Assembly (NCBI GenBank): GCA_001783695.1
Contig: MFNE01000030.1
Location: 11,884-75,883, forward strand
DNA length: 64,000 nucleotides
Reading direction: 5' to 3'
Source: Candidatus Lambdaproteobacteria bacterium RIFOXYD2_FULL_50_16
Lineage (GTDB): Bacteria > SAR324 > XYD2-FULL-50-16
Shown here: piece after piece, positions 52,008 through 60,773 of the stretch
Layout: the number at the start of each line of letters is the position of its first letter
Numbering within the stretch: position 1 is the stretch's first letter
The notes under the pieces: generated by a model
Database searches by the model: none
Told to the model about the DNA's origin: nothing
The model's input: only the letters and a program-made list of their open reading frames with translations
Made by a program: the position numbers and the translations under genes

Positions 52008-54284
52008 ATGAATCTGTCCAAAACCCTTAAAGAAAAAATCGAACTCCTACCCGGCGAGCCAGGGGTCTATCGTTTTTTCGATCAAAAGGGGCGGCTAATT
52101 TATGTGGGCAAGGCGAAAAACCTTAAAAATCGGGCGCGTAGCTACTTCACCGCCGCCGCCAAAAAAGACCCCCGGATTTGGGCTTGGGTGGACCAAATCA
52201 AGGACCTCGCTTGGATTGTTACGGGTAATGAGATTGAGGCCTTGATTTTAGAGGACCATTTAATTAAGACCAATCGGCCTCGCTACAACATTGAACTAAA
52301 AGACGATAAGTCTTACCCCTATTTTAGGCTATCCGTTGGGGAACTTTACCCCCGGCTCTCGCTGGTACGTAACCCCAAAAAGGACCGGGCGCTTTATTTT
52401 GGCCCTTTTGTGGCGGTCAAAACCGCCCGCGCCGCCTTAACCAGCATCCGTAAAGCCTTTCCCCTGCGCCAATCCAAGTTTGAACTAGACGGCACCAAAA
52501 CCCACCGCCCCTGCCTTAATTACCAAATGAAACGTTGCCTCGCCCCCTGCGCCGGGCTGGTCAGCCCTGAAGAATACGGGAAATTGGTCGAACGGGTGGT
52601 TTGGTTGTTAAAGGGTAATTACGAAGGCCTGATACTCGAATTAAAACAGGATATGTTAGCCCGCTCTGAAGAAATGCGTTTTGAAGAGGCCGCCTTGCTT
52701 AGAGACCAGATGCGGGCCTTAGAGCGCACCTTCGCTAGGCAGCGGGTCTTGACTAAAGAACGGATCGACCGGGATATTTTGGCCTTGGTGCGCCAGGGCG
52801 GGTTCGCCGGGGTGCAGGTGCTGTTTGTGCGTGGTGGAATTTTACTGAGCGACGACTTTTTATATTTCGCCAAGGGCGGGGATTATTCGGATCAGGAACT
52901 AATTCGTTCGGCCCTCTCGAAGCTATATTTTGCCGGGGAAAAGCCCTTGCCCAAGGAAATCTGGTTGCCTACGGTTAACGACGATATTTTGATTTTAGGG
53001 GAATATTTCTCCCAGCGTCGCGGCACCAAGGTGGCCCTGCTTAACCCGCAGCGCGGCGACAAGATGGGCCTAATGGCTATGGCTAAACAAAATGGCGAAG
53101 AGAATCTGCGTTTAAGGCTAAATGTGGAACAAGCGGAGGAGCAAATTTTGAGCGAGACCATGAGGGTGCTCAAATTAACCAAGTTACCTCAGCGGATGGA
53201 ATGTTTTGATATCTCCAACACCATGGGCAAACATTCGGTCGCCAGCATGGCCGTTTTTGAAGGGGGCAAGGCCCAAAGTAGCCAGTACCGCATCTATAAA
53301 ATCAGAACCGTAGAAGGCCCCAATGACTTCGCTAGCTTGGCCGAAGTGATGTCCCGCCGATACAAAAAAGAGGCCGACCAACCCTGGCCCGACCTGATCG
53401 TCATCGACGGCGGCTTGGGCCAATTACGCGCCGCCCAACACATCTTAGAAGGCCTCGGCTGGGACCCTGCCCAAACCGACCTCATCGGCCTTGCCAAAGG
53501 TAGAAGCCTCAAACGCGCCCACCTCAAAGCCCAGGATTTGGGCCAGTCTGGCCAAGGCGGGCCCACCGCCAATTTGGAAGAAGGGGTAGAGGTAGGGGAT
53601 TTGGCTGGATCGGACGAGGTGAGGGATTCTGCCCGGCTTATCTTTGGCCGAGATGCTTCTTTGCTCCCCTCCAACAAGGATGATTCCTCCCTCCCCTCTG
53701 GCAGTGAATCCTCCCCCCGCACCAAAGGGAACGGACACCCCCTTCCCTCTACCCCAGGTGGGGGTTTGGAAGAATTGGATGAGGCCGGGGAGGATACGGC
53801 AGACGATTTGCCCACCAGCGGCGAGGAGGAATATTTGGGTGGGAACGAGCCCCTTGAAGAGGGGGATTTAGACGAATTTGAGGGCGATAGCGAATTTGGG
53901 GGAATCGAGGGAAAAGGGGTGAAGACCCTTAAAAATAAAGGGGCAGACGAGGAAGAGGACTTTGAATATGTAGTCAAGCCGGGCCGTAAGAACCCGGTTC
54001 ACCTCAAAAAAAACAGTAGCACCCTCTTTTTATTGCAACGCTTAAGAGACGAAGCCCACCGCTTCGCCATCACCCACCACCGCAAACTCAGAGCCAAGGC
54101 CGCTACCCACTCGGGCCTCGAAGACATCGAGGGCATCGGCCCCAAAAAACGCGCGATCCTCCTCAAACATTTCAAATCCTTGAGCGCCATCAAAACCGCC
54201 ACCCCCGAAGAACTAGTCGCCACCCCCGGCCTCACCCCCAAAGACGCCCAAGCAGTCTGGGATTTTTTTGGTTCCGAAAGTTAG
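52008..54284 (+). CDS. uvrC: Excinuclease ABC subunit C with acidic insertion
   Basis: UvrC makes both incisions in nucleotide excision repair. Its domains are GIY-YIG (GVYRFFDQKGRLIYVGKAKN, about 18), UVR, the RNase H-like endonuclease (ECFDISNTMGKHSVAS and IDGGLGQLRAA) and tandem HhH (LEDIEGIGPKKRAILL). At 758 aa it is ~150 longer than usual. The excess lies at about 500-650, between GLAKGRSLKR and YVVKPGRKNPVHL, inside the endonuclease domain where the normal linker is short. The insert is Gly/Ser/Asp/Glu-rich and looks disordered (EEEYLGGNEPLEEGDLDEFE). The flanking core is intact (LLQRLRDEAHRFAITHHRK). Confidence 0.97.
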   Translation: MNLSKTLKEKIELLPGEPGVYRFFDQKGRLIYVGKAKNLKNRARSYFTAAAKKDPRIWAWVDQIKDLAWIVTGNEIEALILEDHLIKTNRPRYNIELKDDKSYPYFRLSVGELYPRLSLVRNPKKDRALYFGPFVAVKTARAALTSIRKAFPLRQSKFELDGTKTHRPCLNYQMKRCLAPCAGLVSPEEYGKLVERVVWLLKGNYEGLILELKQDMLARSEEMRFEEAALLRDQMRALERTFARQRVLTKERIDRDILALVRQGGFAGVQVLFVRGGILLSDDFLYFAKGGDYSDQELIRSALSKLYFAGEKPLPKEIWLPTVNDDILILGEYFSQRRGTKVALLNPQRGDKMGLMAMAKQNGEENLRLRLNVEQAEEQILSETMRVLKLTKLPQRMECFDISNTMGKHSVASMAVFEGGKAQSSQYRIYKIRTVEGPNDFASLAEVMSRRYKKEADQPWPDLIVIDGGLGQLRAAQHILEGLGWDPAQTDLIGLAKGRSLKRAHLKAQDLGQSGQGGPTANLEEGVEVGDLAGSDEVRDSARLIFGRDASLLPSNKDDSSLPSGSESSPRTKGNGHPLPSTPGGGLEELDEAGEDTADDLPTSGEEEYLGGNEPLEEGDLDEFEGDSEFGGIEGKGVKTLKNKGADEEEDFEYVVKPGRKNPVHLKKNSSTLFLLQRLRDEAHRFAITHHRKLRAKAATHSGLEDIEGIGPKKRAILLKHFKSLSAIKTATPEELVATPGLTPKDAQAVWDFFGSES

Positions 54285-54367
54285 GTCCACTGCTTTTGGT
54301 CGGGTTAAGCAAATAGGGCAACCCAATACAAACAAAAAAAGATTGTTTTACAGATCGAATTAATTTA

Positions 54368-54389
54368 AGCTAAATACAGATATTTAGCT
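54368..54389. promoter_or_regulatory. Perfect 9-bp inverted repeat before the AAA ATPase
   Basis: agctaaata-caga-tatttagct lies 31 bases before the ATG in an AT-rich leader that contrasts with neighbours. It is a candidate operator or leader hairpin. Confidence 0.45.
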
Positions 54390-54419
54390 AATTTAGTAAA
54401 TAATAAAGCAAACCAGAAT

Positions 54420-55643
54420 ATGGAAAACCCCTTTCGTCCCGGCGCCGGTCACCGCCCGCCCTTTCTGGCCGGACGCCAAGAATCCACGGACCAATTCAAA
54501 GAATTCCTAGAACAAAAGGAAATCTTGTCGAACTGTATTTTGACGGGCCTGCGCGGCGTCGGCAAAACGGTTTTACTGAATACTTGGCGGCCCTTGGCAA
54601 TTGAGCGAGGTTGGCTTTGGTGTGGCAATGAGCTTTCTGAGTCAGCGGCAGCCTCTGAAAAAAAAATGGCCGTGCGCTTGCTTGCGGACCTTTCCCTGCT
54701 TACCTCAGAATGTAAACTGGACCCCCAAAAAATTCACCACCAGGTCGCAGCGGCTAAGGTGAAAGGGGTAAAGCTTGATTACGATGGGCTTTGGGCGCTT
54801 TATGAAGCTGTCCCTGGATTGGTTTCGGACAAACTGAAAGTGATTTTAGAAACTGCCTGGAGCCATCTATCGCCCAACCCTTCCTTCAAAGGGGTGATCT
54901 TCGCTTATGACGAGGCCCAAACTGCGGCAGACAGCGACAAAAACCGCGAATATCCTTTGGCGTTGATTCTGGATGTATTTCAATCGATTCAAAGCCGTGG
55001 GATCCCGATGATGTTAGTTTTGGCAGGTTTGCCGATGCTTTTTCCAATGTTAGTCGAGTCCAGAACCTTTGCGGAGCGGATGTTTAAGGTTTTATCTTTA
55101 GACAAATTAGACGAAGAGGCCAGCGAGCAAGCTATTGTTCGGCCTATCGAAATGGCTAAACTACAAGACCCTAAAACACCAAATTTTTTACCTAAAACCG
55201 TCAAAACAATTGTCGAAAAATCAGGGGGCTATCCCTATTTTATTCAGTTTATTTGCAAGGAAGCGTTTGATGCTTTTATCCAACAAGGCATTGGGGGAGC
55301 GAAAGAATATTCAGCACCGATTGATTCGATTGCCCGAAAATTGGATTTAGATTTTTTTGCTGCCCGCTGGAGCCGATTGACCAATCCCCAACGGAGCCTG
55401 TTGACTTTGGCATCTGAAGCATTGTCTAGCACTGAAGACTTCACCACTGCCGGGATCAAAAAGGCTTCGGCCAAACATTTTAACAAACCGCTGACCAGTA
55501 GCGCCATCACCCAGATGTTGGCGACCTTAATCAATAAAGGGATGGTGTACAAAAACCGTCATGGAAAATATTCCTTTGCCGTCCCCATGTTTGGGCAATT
55601 TATTGCGCGGCAAATCCAAAACGAGTCGAAGAAGGTGCAGTGA
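54420..55643 (+). CDS. AAA ATPase, archaeal-ATPase/ORC-like
   Basis: This 407-aa protein starts MENPFRPGAGHRPPFLAGR, the typical opening of AAA proteins with an ORC-type fold. Walker A is TGLRGVGKTVLL (about 43). Walker B is GVIFAYDEAQ (about 160). Sensor I is probably LAGLPML, followed by the arginine-rich lid and a C-terminal winged-helix-like part (LTNPQRSLLTLASEAL). Such orphan ATPases often appear in mobile or defence settings, but there is no partner gene here. The role is unknown. Codon use and the AT-rich leader hint at possible transfer. Confidence 0.8.
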   Translation: MENPFRPGAGHRPPFLAGRQESTDQFKEFLEQKEILSNCILTGLRGVGKTVLLNTWRPLAIERGWLWCGNELSESAAASEKKMAVRLLADLSLLTSECKLDPQKIHHQVAAAKVKGVKLDYDGLWALYEAVPGLVSDKLKVILETAWSHLSPNPSFKGVIFAYDEAQTAADSDKNREYPLALILDVFQSIQSRGIPMMLVLAGLPMLFPMLVESRTFAERMFKVLSLDKLDEEASEQAIVRPIEMAKLQDPKTPNFLPKTVKTIVEKSGGYPYFIQFICKEAFDAFIQQGIGGAKEYSAPIDSIARKLDLDFFAARWSRLTNPQRSLLTLASEALSSTEDFTTAGIKKASAKHFNKPLTSSAITQMLATLINKGMVYKNRHGKYSFAVPMFGQFIARQIQNESKKVQ

Positions 55644-56606
55644 TTACCCTTCCATATCAAAGGACCTATGGCGTTGGGCTTTGATTTGGGTGTCTAGGTA
55701 CATAAATTTGACGGTCGCGAAGAAGGGGCTGTTGTCGAAGTCGCAAGGGACGATTTGGCTGTAGTTTTTGGTGCGGTGCAACGCTAGTTTGAAATAGTCT
55801 TCCACCGTTTCCAGGCGGGCCTTTTTTCGGCGTTCTTTTTGGTGGCGGAAGCGTAGGGAAGGGGCGATGGGGTAGCCCGCTTCTTGGAAGGCGCGGGCGA
55901 TCATCCCAGAACAAATATAGAGTCGCTCAAAATCGGTGGAGCCCCCTATATAAACCTTGGTGTCGGGGCGAAACTTCGAATAGGCGTATTTAAACAGCAG
56001 TTTCTCGATATTAACCACATCGTATTTGGGCTGCTCGACTAGCATTCGTTCCATAAAGGCGTTGACCTTGGCCAACCCTTCTTTATCAAGCAGGCTGGGG
56101 CGGCAGATACGTAAGTCCAGATTGATGTATTTAGAAATGGGGCTGATGACCACCCCCTCGGGCTCGGCCTCGATTAATTCCCCTTGGCCAAGGTAGTAGG
56201 CCGAGTGGCTGTAAGGGCTGGTGGTCAAGGTTTGGATGATCCGGCTGATTCGTTGGTTGCCTCGTACTAAAATCACATCGCCGGGAAGCGCGGCCTCTAA
56301 AAACCGCCGGGTTTTGTAGGTAAAAAAGATCTCTTGGTCTTCCTCGCTGCCCAAGAGGGGTTGGGCGGAATCGTAGCTGGGCATGGTTTCGAGTAACCGC
56401 TCCATCAGCTTTTGGTAGGCTAGCGCTTTGACAACCTCGGGCGAAAGCGATTTGCCCAGTTCGGTTAAATGCTCAAACCCACCAAAAATCAAACCGTCCA
56501 GGAGTTTATTATGCCCGACCAACAGCCCAGAGGCGGCGGCAGTATCAACGATCTTTTTTTGGATTTTGTCTTTAAATCCCCGCAACCGGGATAACAACTC
56601 GCTCAT
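55644..56606 (-). CDS. YiiX/YaeF-type permuted papain-like amidase
   Basis: It has 320 aa. The C-terminal half has the permuted NlpC/P60 (YiiX-like) signature: LPGDVILVRGNQRISRIIQT, SPYSHSAYYLG (catalytic His) and YICSGMIARAFQEAGY (catalytic Cys). The N-terminal ~100 residues are helical and hydrophilic, without a signal peptide. Such enzymes act on peptides or lipids. It ends next to the AAA ATPase stop in convergent orientation. Confidence 0.82.
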   Translation of the reverse strand: MSELLSRLRGFKDKIQKKIVDTAAASGLLVGHNKLLDGLIFGGFEHLTELGKSLSPEVVKALAYQKLMERLLETMPSYDSAQPLLGSEEDQEIFFTYKTRRFLEAALPGDVILVRGNQRISRIIQTLTTSPYSHSAYYLGQGELIEAEPEGVVISPISKYINLDLRICRPSLLDKEGLAKVNAFMERMLVEQPKYDVVNIEKLLFKYAYSKFRPDTKVYIGGSTDFERLYICSGMIARAFQEAGYPIAPSLRFRHQKERRKKARLETVEDYFKLALHRTKNYSQIVPCDFDNSPFFATVKFMYLDTQIKAQRHRSFDMEG

Positions 56607-56631
56607 CGTTGCCTAAAGGGAGGGAGCGAAT

Positions 56632-57384
56632 TTAGGTCGCTTCTGGGGTCTTGGGCGGCTCACCCATTAGGCTTCTTAGTTGAGCAATGGCCTTGGTGCG
56701 CATTTGGCTGACCCTGGATTCGGTGATATTTAAAACCGCCCCAATCTCTTTTAGATTCATATCTTCGTTGTAATAAAGAGCCAGCACCATTCGCTCCTTT
56801 TCAGGGAGCTTTTCAATCGCAACCGCCAGCAAGCTTACTGCCTCACTCCCCAAAAGCTGTTCCATCGGGCTTTGGGCTTCGGCACTAGCTAGGGTGTCTA
56901 AAATATTCATCTCATCTTCATCGAAGTCATGGGAGATCAAGCCTTCTAGGGACAACAGCGGGATGGGGCGGGCTTTATCGATAAAGTCGGGTAGTTCTTT
57001 GGGGGAAATTTCTAGGGCCTCGGCCAATTGATTATCACTAGGATGATCCACCTCTTTGGCTCGCAAACTGCGGTAGGCTTTGTCTAACTTATTGCCATTG
57101 TCCCTAACCGAACGGGGAATCCAGTCTTTAGCGCGCAGGTCATCAAGCATCGCCCCCTTAACCCTATGTTCGGCGTAGGTCTTAAACAGGTGCCCTTGAC
57201 TAGGGTCGTATTTCTCAGCCGCCTCTAAAAGCCCAATCATCCCCACTTGGACCAAGTCATCACGCAAAAAGCCGTCTGGAAGGCGGGCCGAAAGGCGGTT
57301 GGCAATATGCTTGACCATGGGTGCATATTCCATCACTACCTCCTCTTTCGAGGCTTTAGCTTGTTTGGCGTAGGGGTTATACAT
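56632..57384 (-). CDS. fliA: FliA/WhiG-family RNA polymerase sigma factor
   Basis: This sigma28-type factor drives late flagellar and chemotaxis genes. From ATG 57384 (the track starts at TTG 57420) it has 250 aa: MYNPYAKQAK..., region 2 (GFLRDDLVQVGMIGLLEAAEKYDP, YAEHRVKGAMLDDLRAKDWIPRS), region 3 and region 4 (EKERMVLALYYNEDMNLKEIGAVLNITESRVSQMR). Region 2's MLDDLR-DW-PRS is typical of FliA. A GGGAG lies 3 bases before ATG. No anti-sigma flgM is adjacent. Confidence 0.93.
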   Translation of the reverse strand: MYNPYAKQAKASKEEVVMEYAPMVKHIANRLSARLPDGFLRDDLVQVGMIGLLEAAEKYDPSQGHLFKTYAEHRVKGAMLDDLRAKDWIPRSVRDNGNKLDKAYRSLRAKEVDHPSDNQLAEALEISPKELPDFIDKARPIPLLSLEGLISHDFDEDEMNILDTLASAEAQSPMEQLLGSEAVSLLAVAIEKLPEKERMVLALYYNEDMNLKEIGAVLNITESRVSQMRTKAIAQLRSLMGEPPKTPEAT

Positions 57385-57470
57385 GGGCTCCCAAGGTTGA
57401 AGACGCCCTTTAAAAAGCAAGGGTTATGCCTTCTTACGCCCGCCCCTAGAATTTAGGGGTGGGATGGGTT

Positions 57471-58904
57471 TTAAAGGGTGTTGGTTTCTTTTTGAGGCAA
57501 CTTAACCGCCACTTGCTCGCCAGGCCGAAGGTGGCGCCAGCGCTGCTCAGCACGGTAGTTCCAAGCCTTTATTTGGTGGATCGTCACCTTATAGGCTTGG
57601 CTGATACTCCAAAGCGAATCTCCCCGCTGGACCGTATGGTAAATAAACCCATCCCGGTTTGCCGGTGCCGAGATTTGGGCCGAAACACGAGAATATTGCG
57701 GCAAAACGTAACTATTGGACACCGGCAGCATTATCCGCTGGTTCAACCGCAATAGTTTGCCTCGGGAGATTTGATTAAACGAAATGATCTGGGCGATAGG
57801 CACGCCATATTCGCGGCTAATCGACCACAGGTTATCCCCTTTTTGCACCTGATGATACTTCCAAAAACGGGTTCGGTTTTGTTCTAACTGGTTCAGCTTT
57901 TCCTGGTCCGGTTCAATGGGCCTAGGCACCATAATCACATAGGTTGGATGATGCGCCGGGGTCAGCCCTTTGGGGATCGAAGGGTTTAGTGATTGTAACT
58001 CTGCCTCGTCAATTCCAATCACCTCCGAAATCTGCGCCAAGGTCACCCCACCGGGCACTTCTAAGGGGTAGCGAGGTTTTTCTTCCAACATCTCGGGCAG
58101 ATCGTTAAATCCGTAGGCCTCCAGGTTGGCGAATAAAATATTTACTGCGTAAAAGGCGGGCACATATCCCCTAGTTTCCCGAGGAAGTTTTAAGGCCCAA
58201 AAATCTTGATCTTTGCCTAAACGAACGGCCCGTTTAATCGCGCCTCGAACCCGGCCAGAGCCGGAGTTATAAGCAGCCAAGGCCAATTCCCAATCCCCAA
58301 ACTCGCGGTAGAGATTTTTTAGGTATTTAGCGGCGGCGCGGGTTGATTTTTCGGGATCGTAGCGTTCGTCGTGCCACCAACTATTAGAAAGCCCATACAT
58401 CCGCCCAGTGTAGGACATAAACTGCCAAAGCCCAAGGGCTGAGGCGCGGCTGCGGGCTTGGGGGTTAAAGTTAGATTCGACGACCGAAAGGAAGGCAAGG
58501 TTGGGGGGCAAACCCTCTTCGGCGAAGATCCGCCGGATCATGGGTAAATACGTGGCGCTGCGCTCAACCGCTTGTTCAAAAACATCGCGCTTGCGGCCAG
58601 TGTACATGGCCACAAAGGCCTCAATCTTTTTATTAGAATAAATCGGAATCTCATCGACCGAAACCGGGGCCGCCAATTCATCCGCTTCCGCCAAGGAGGG
58701 GGGCATTTGGCCGTCCATCTCTGCGGAAACCGCTTCGTCCTTGTCTTTGATCTCAAGGTCTTCAGCTTCTTCAGGGCTTAGCTGGGTCTTGCCTACAACC
58801 TGAGGGTCTGCCAACTCGTCTAGACTTAAATCTTGGTCCTGATCCTGTGCGTACAGGTTTAAGCAGAACAAGAGGGCGAGCATCAACAACAGGTAGCGTT
58901 TCAT
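57471..58904 (-). CDS. mltD: MltD-like membrane-bound lytic murein transglycosylase with LysM repeats
   Basis: It has 477 aa. A signal peptide (MKRYLLLMLALLFCLNLYAQ) is followed by an acidic linker. The SLT goose-lysozyme-type domain (about 105-230) has LAFLSVVESNFNPQARSRASALGLWQFM (catalytic Glu in VES) and LALAAYNSGSGRVR. LysM repeats follow: YHQVQKGDNLWSISREYGV and YHTVQRGDSLWSISQAYKV, plus a weaker one near 290. It cleaves peptidoglycan glycan strands. It lies 86 bases upstream of fliA on the same strand and may be cotranscribed with it. Confidence 0.93.
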   Translation of the reverse strand: MKRYLLLMLALLFCLNLYAQDQDQDLSLDELADPQVVGKTQLSPEEAEDLEIKDKDEAVSAEMDGQMPPSLAEADELAAPVSVDEIPIYSNKKIEAFVAMYTGRKRDVFEQAVERSATYLPMIRRIFAEEGLPPNLAFLSVVESNFNPQARSRASALGLWQFMSYTGRMYGLSNSWWHDERYDPEKSTRAAAKYLKNLYREFGDWELALAAYNSGSGRVRGAIKRAVRLGKDQDFWALKLPRETRGYVPAFYAVNILFANLEAYGFNDLPEMLEEKPRYPLEVPGGVTLAQISEVIGIDEAELQSLNPSIPKGLTPAHHPTYVIMVPRPIEPDQEKLNQLEQNRTRFWKYHQVQKGDNLWSISREYGVPIAQIISFNQISRGKLLRLNQRIMLPVSNSYVLPQYSRVSAQISAPANRDGFIYHTVQRGDSLWSISQAYKVTIHQIKAWNYRAEQRWRHLRPGEQVAVKLPQKETNTL

Positions 58905-59021
58905 AGGCTTCGAATTCCACAGGGTTTTTCCCCTAAGGTCTATTAGAGGTTTATTGCAGATCCTCCATGAAATATCAAGGAAAACCGCGCCCAGCGTTGA
59001 TGCAGGATTGGTGCCTATAAT

Positions 59022-59043
59022 GGGGCATTTGAGCCCCGTTTTT
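59022..59043 (+). terminator. Orphan plus-strand intrinsic terminator
   Basis: ggggc / gcccc with a 6-base loop, followed by gttttt, forms a terminator in plus direction, although both flanking genes are on the minus strand. It may end an antisense or small RNA, or protect mltD from readthrough. Confidence 0.5.
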
Positions 59044-59165
59044 GGCTCCGCCGAGGGAAAACCGTACGGATCGGTATATTAATTAAGGGTCTCCGCCTAA
59101 ATATAAATTCCTGCTAAAGTTTTTTTCAGCCCCTAGAAATCCCACTTTTTACCCAGAATGCAGCC

Positions 59166-60119
59166 CTAGGCCGCTGGATCAGCCCAACGTTCTAAGACCA
59201 TCACTAATAAAAAGCCTAATACGGCCAAACCAATAGCCAACCCTAGTTCGGTTCCTATTTCGGGCCAAATGTTTTGGTCGCGAAGTACATGTAGTTTGCC
59301 CCGAATCTCCACCTGTTCTAACACCTCTTTAAAGGGCCAAACCTTGCGTAAGCTACCGGCCATTAGGCCCGTTAAAAGGGCTAAGGTGAGCTTTTCATAG
59401 TGATGCAAAAGATAACTTAACACCCTAGAAAAACTAGTGATTCCCACAAACGCGCCTAGACAAAAACAGGCGATAATCACCAAGGACTGGGCTTCGAAAG
59501 GGTGCTTGAGGGCTCCGGTGACATATTCATATTTGCCCATGATCAAAAGCAAAAAAGCCCCCGAAATCCCAGGCAGAATCATCGCGCAAATAGCGATCAT
59601 TCCCGCTAAAATAATAAACCACCAAGTCTCGGGGGTTGAGACCGGAATCAGACCCACAATCACAAAGCCTACCAAGCCTCCCACCCCAAAGGCGGCCAGG
59701 GTTTTAGGGCTCCAATGAACCTTTTTGCCTAAGATCCAGATGGAGGCCAAAATCAACCCCAAAAAGGCGGACCAAGTCAACACCGGTTGTTCGTCTAGGA
59801 GGTAATTCATCAGCCGGGCGATGGAAATAATCGCCGTGCTAATCCCGGCTAACAAGACCACCAAAAACCGGAGATGTACATGAGCCAAAAACCCGGCCAA
59901 ATCGAGGCGCAAGAGTTTTTTAACCGCATCCCCATCAATTGATTTAATGGCGTCAATCAATTGGGTGTAAATCCCGGCAATAAGGGCGATGGTGCCACCA
60001 GAGACACCAGGGATGATGTCGGCAGTGCCCATAGAAACCCCTTTGAGATATAAGACCAGGGCCTCTTTGAGGTTATTAGGACCAGGGCTTTTTTTAAAGG
60101 CGTCGATTAAATTAGGCAT
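59166..60119 (-). CDS. DUF368 family membrane protein, undecaprenyl-phosphate translocase (PopT)
   Basis: This 317-aa protein starts at ATG 60119 (the track's 60272 start lies inside hpt). It carries LYLKGVSMGTADIIPGVSGGTIALIAGIY, a DUF368 hallmark, and about 9-10 membrane segments with a second CAMILPGISGAFLLLIMGKYE. DUF368/PopT recycles undecaprenyl phosphate across the inner membrane for cell-wall and O-antigen synthesis. It follows hpt by 52 bases. Confidence 0.93.
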   Translation of the reverse strand: MPNLIDAFKKSPGPNNLKEALVLYLKGVSMGTADIIPGVSGGTIALIAGIYTQLIDAIKSIDGDAVKKLLRLDLAGFLAHVHLRFLVVLLAGISTAIISIARLMNYLLDEQPVLTWSAFLGLILASIWILGKKVHWSPKTLAAFGVGGLVGFVIVGLIPVSTPETWWFIILAGMIAICAMILPGISGAFLLLIMGKYEYVTGALKHPFEAQSLVIIACFCLGAFVGITSFSRVLSYLLHHYEKLTLALLTGLMAGSLRKVWPFKEVLEQVEIRGKLHVLRDQNIWPEIGTELGLAIGLAVLGFLLVMVLERWADPAA

Positions 60120-60171
60120 GTCAAATTGGGAGTAAGGTTTAAGGCTGGCTGATGATTCAAGAAGGAGGCCC

Positions 60172-60684
60172 TTAGCGTAGTTCTGGTGGCAATTCAGCAA
60201 TAAAGGGGAGGTTGCGGTATTTGCCGTTGTAATCCATCCCGTAGCCCACCACCCAGGCGTCTGGGCAAGCAAAGGCGCAGAAATCGGGGGTGAAGGCTGC
60301 CATTTTTTTATCTAACAAAACACAGGTTTTCACCTCTTCGGCCCCGGCCTTTTTAAAGGTGGAGCAGACCAAACGCAAGGTCTGGCCACTGTCTAAGATG
60401 TCGTCGATCACCAGTATTTTTTTGCCCTGGACCGAAAATTTAAGCTCTATCTCTGGGGCCTTGGCTTGGGTGCCTTGGTAACTTTGGACCCGCATGGTTT
60501 GCACTGGGCATTCGAGGTCCAGATGTCTTATTAAATCGGCCATAAATACGATACTCCCATTCATCAAACCCACCAATTCGGGCCCCGGGCCGCCTTTATA
60601 ATGATAGGTAATTAGCCGGGCAAGGTGGCGGATTTGCGCCTGAATCTGTTCTGGGCTAAATAAGATATGTTCGAATCGGCTCAT
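60172..60684 (-). CDS. hpt: Hypoxanthine phosphoribosyltransferase
   Basis: This 170-aa purine salvage enzyme uses PRPP to convert hypoxanthine or guanine to IMP or GMP. The PRPP loop ILVIDDILDSGQTL (about 95) and ELVGLMNGSIVFMADL at the N-terminal side identify it. It precedes popT and is divergent from gatB, with an 89-base gap that holds both promoters. Confidence 0.94.
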   Translation of the reverse strand: MSRFEHILFSPEQIQAQIRHLARLITYHYKGGPGPELVGLMNGSIVFMADLIRHLDLECPVQTMRVQSYQGTQAKAPEIELKFSVQGKKILVIDDILDSGQTLRLVCSTFKKAGAEEVKTCVLLDKKMAAFTPDFCAFACPDAWVVGYGMDYNGKYRNLPFIAELPPELR

Positions 60685-60773
60685 AATAGTCCCTAATCTT
60701 GACGATATCTTTCCCCAGTGCCAGGATAACTGTCAATCAACGTTTCGCCTGATAACTTTACCCGACTCGTGCA

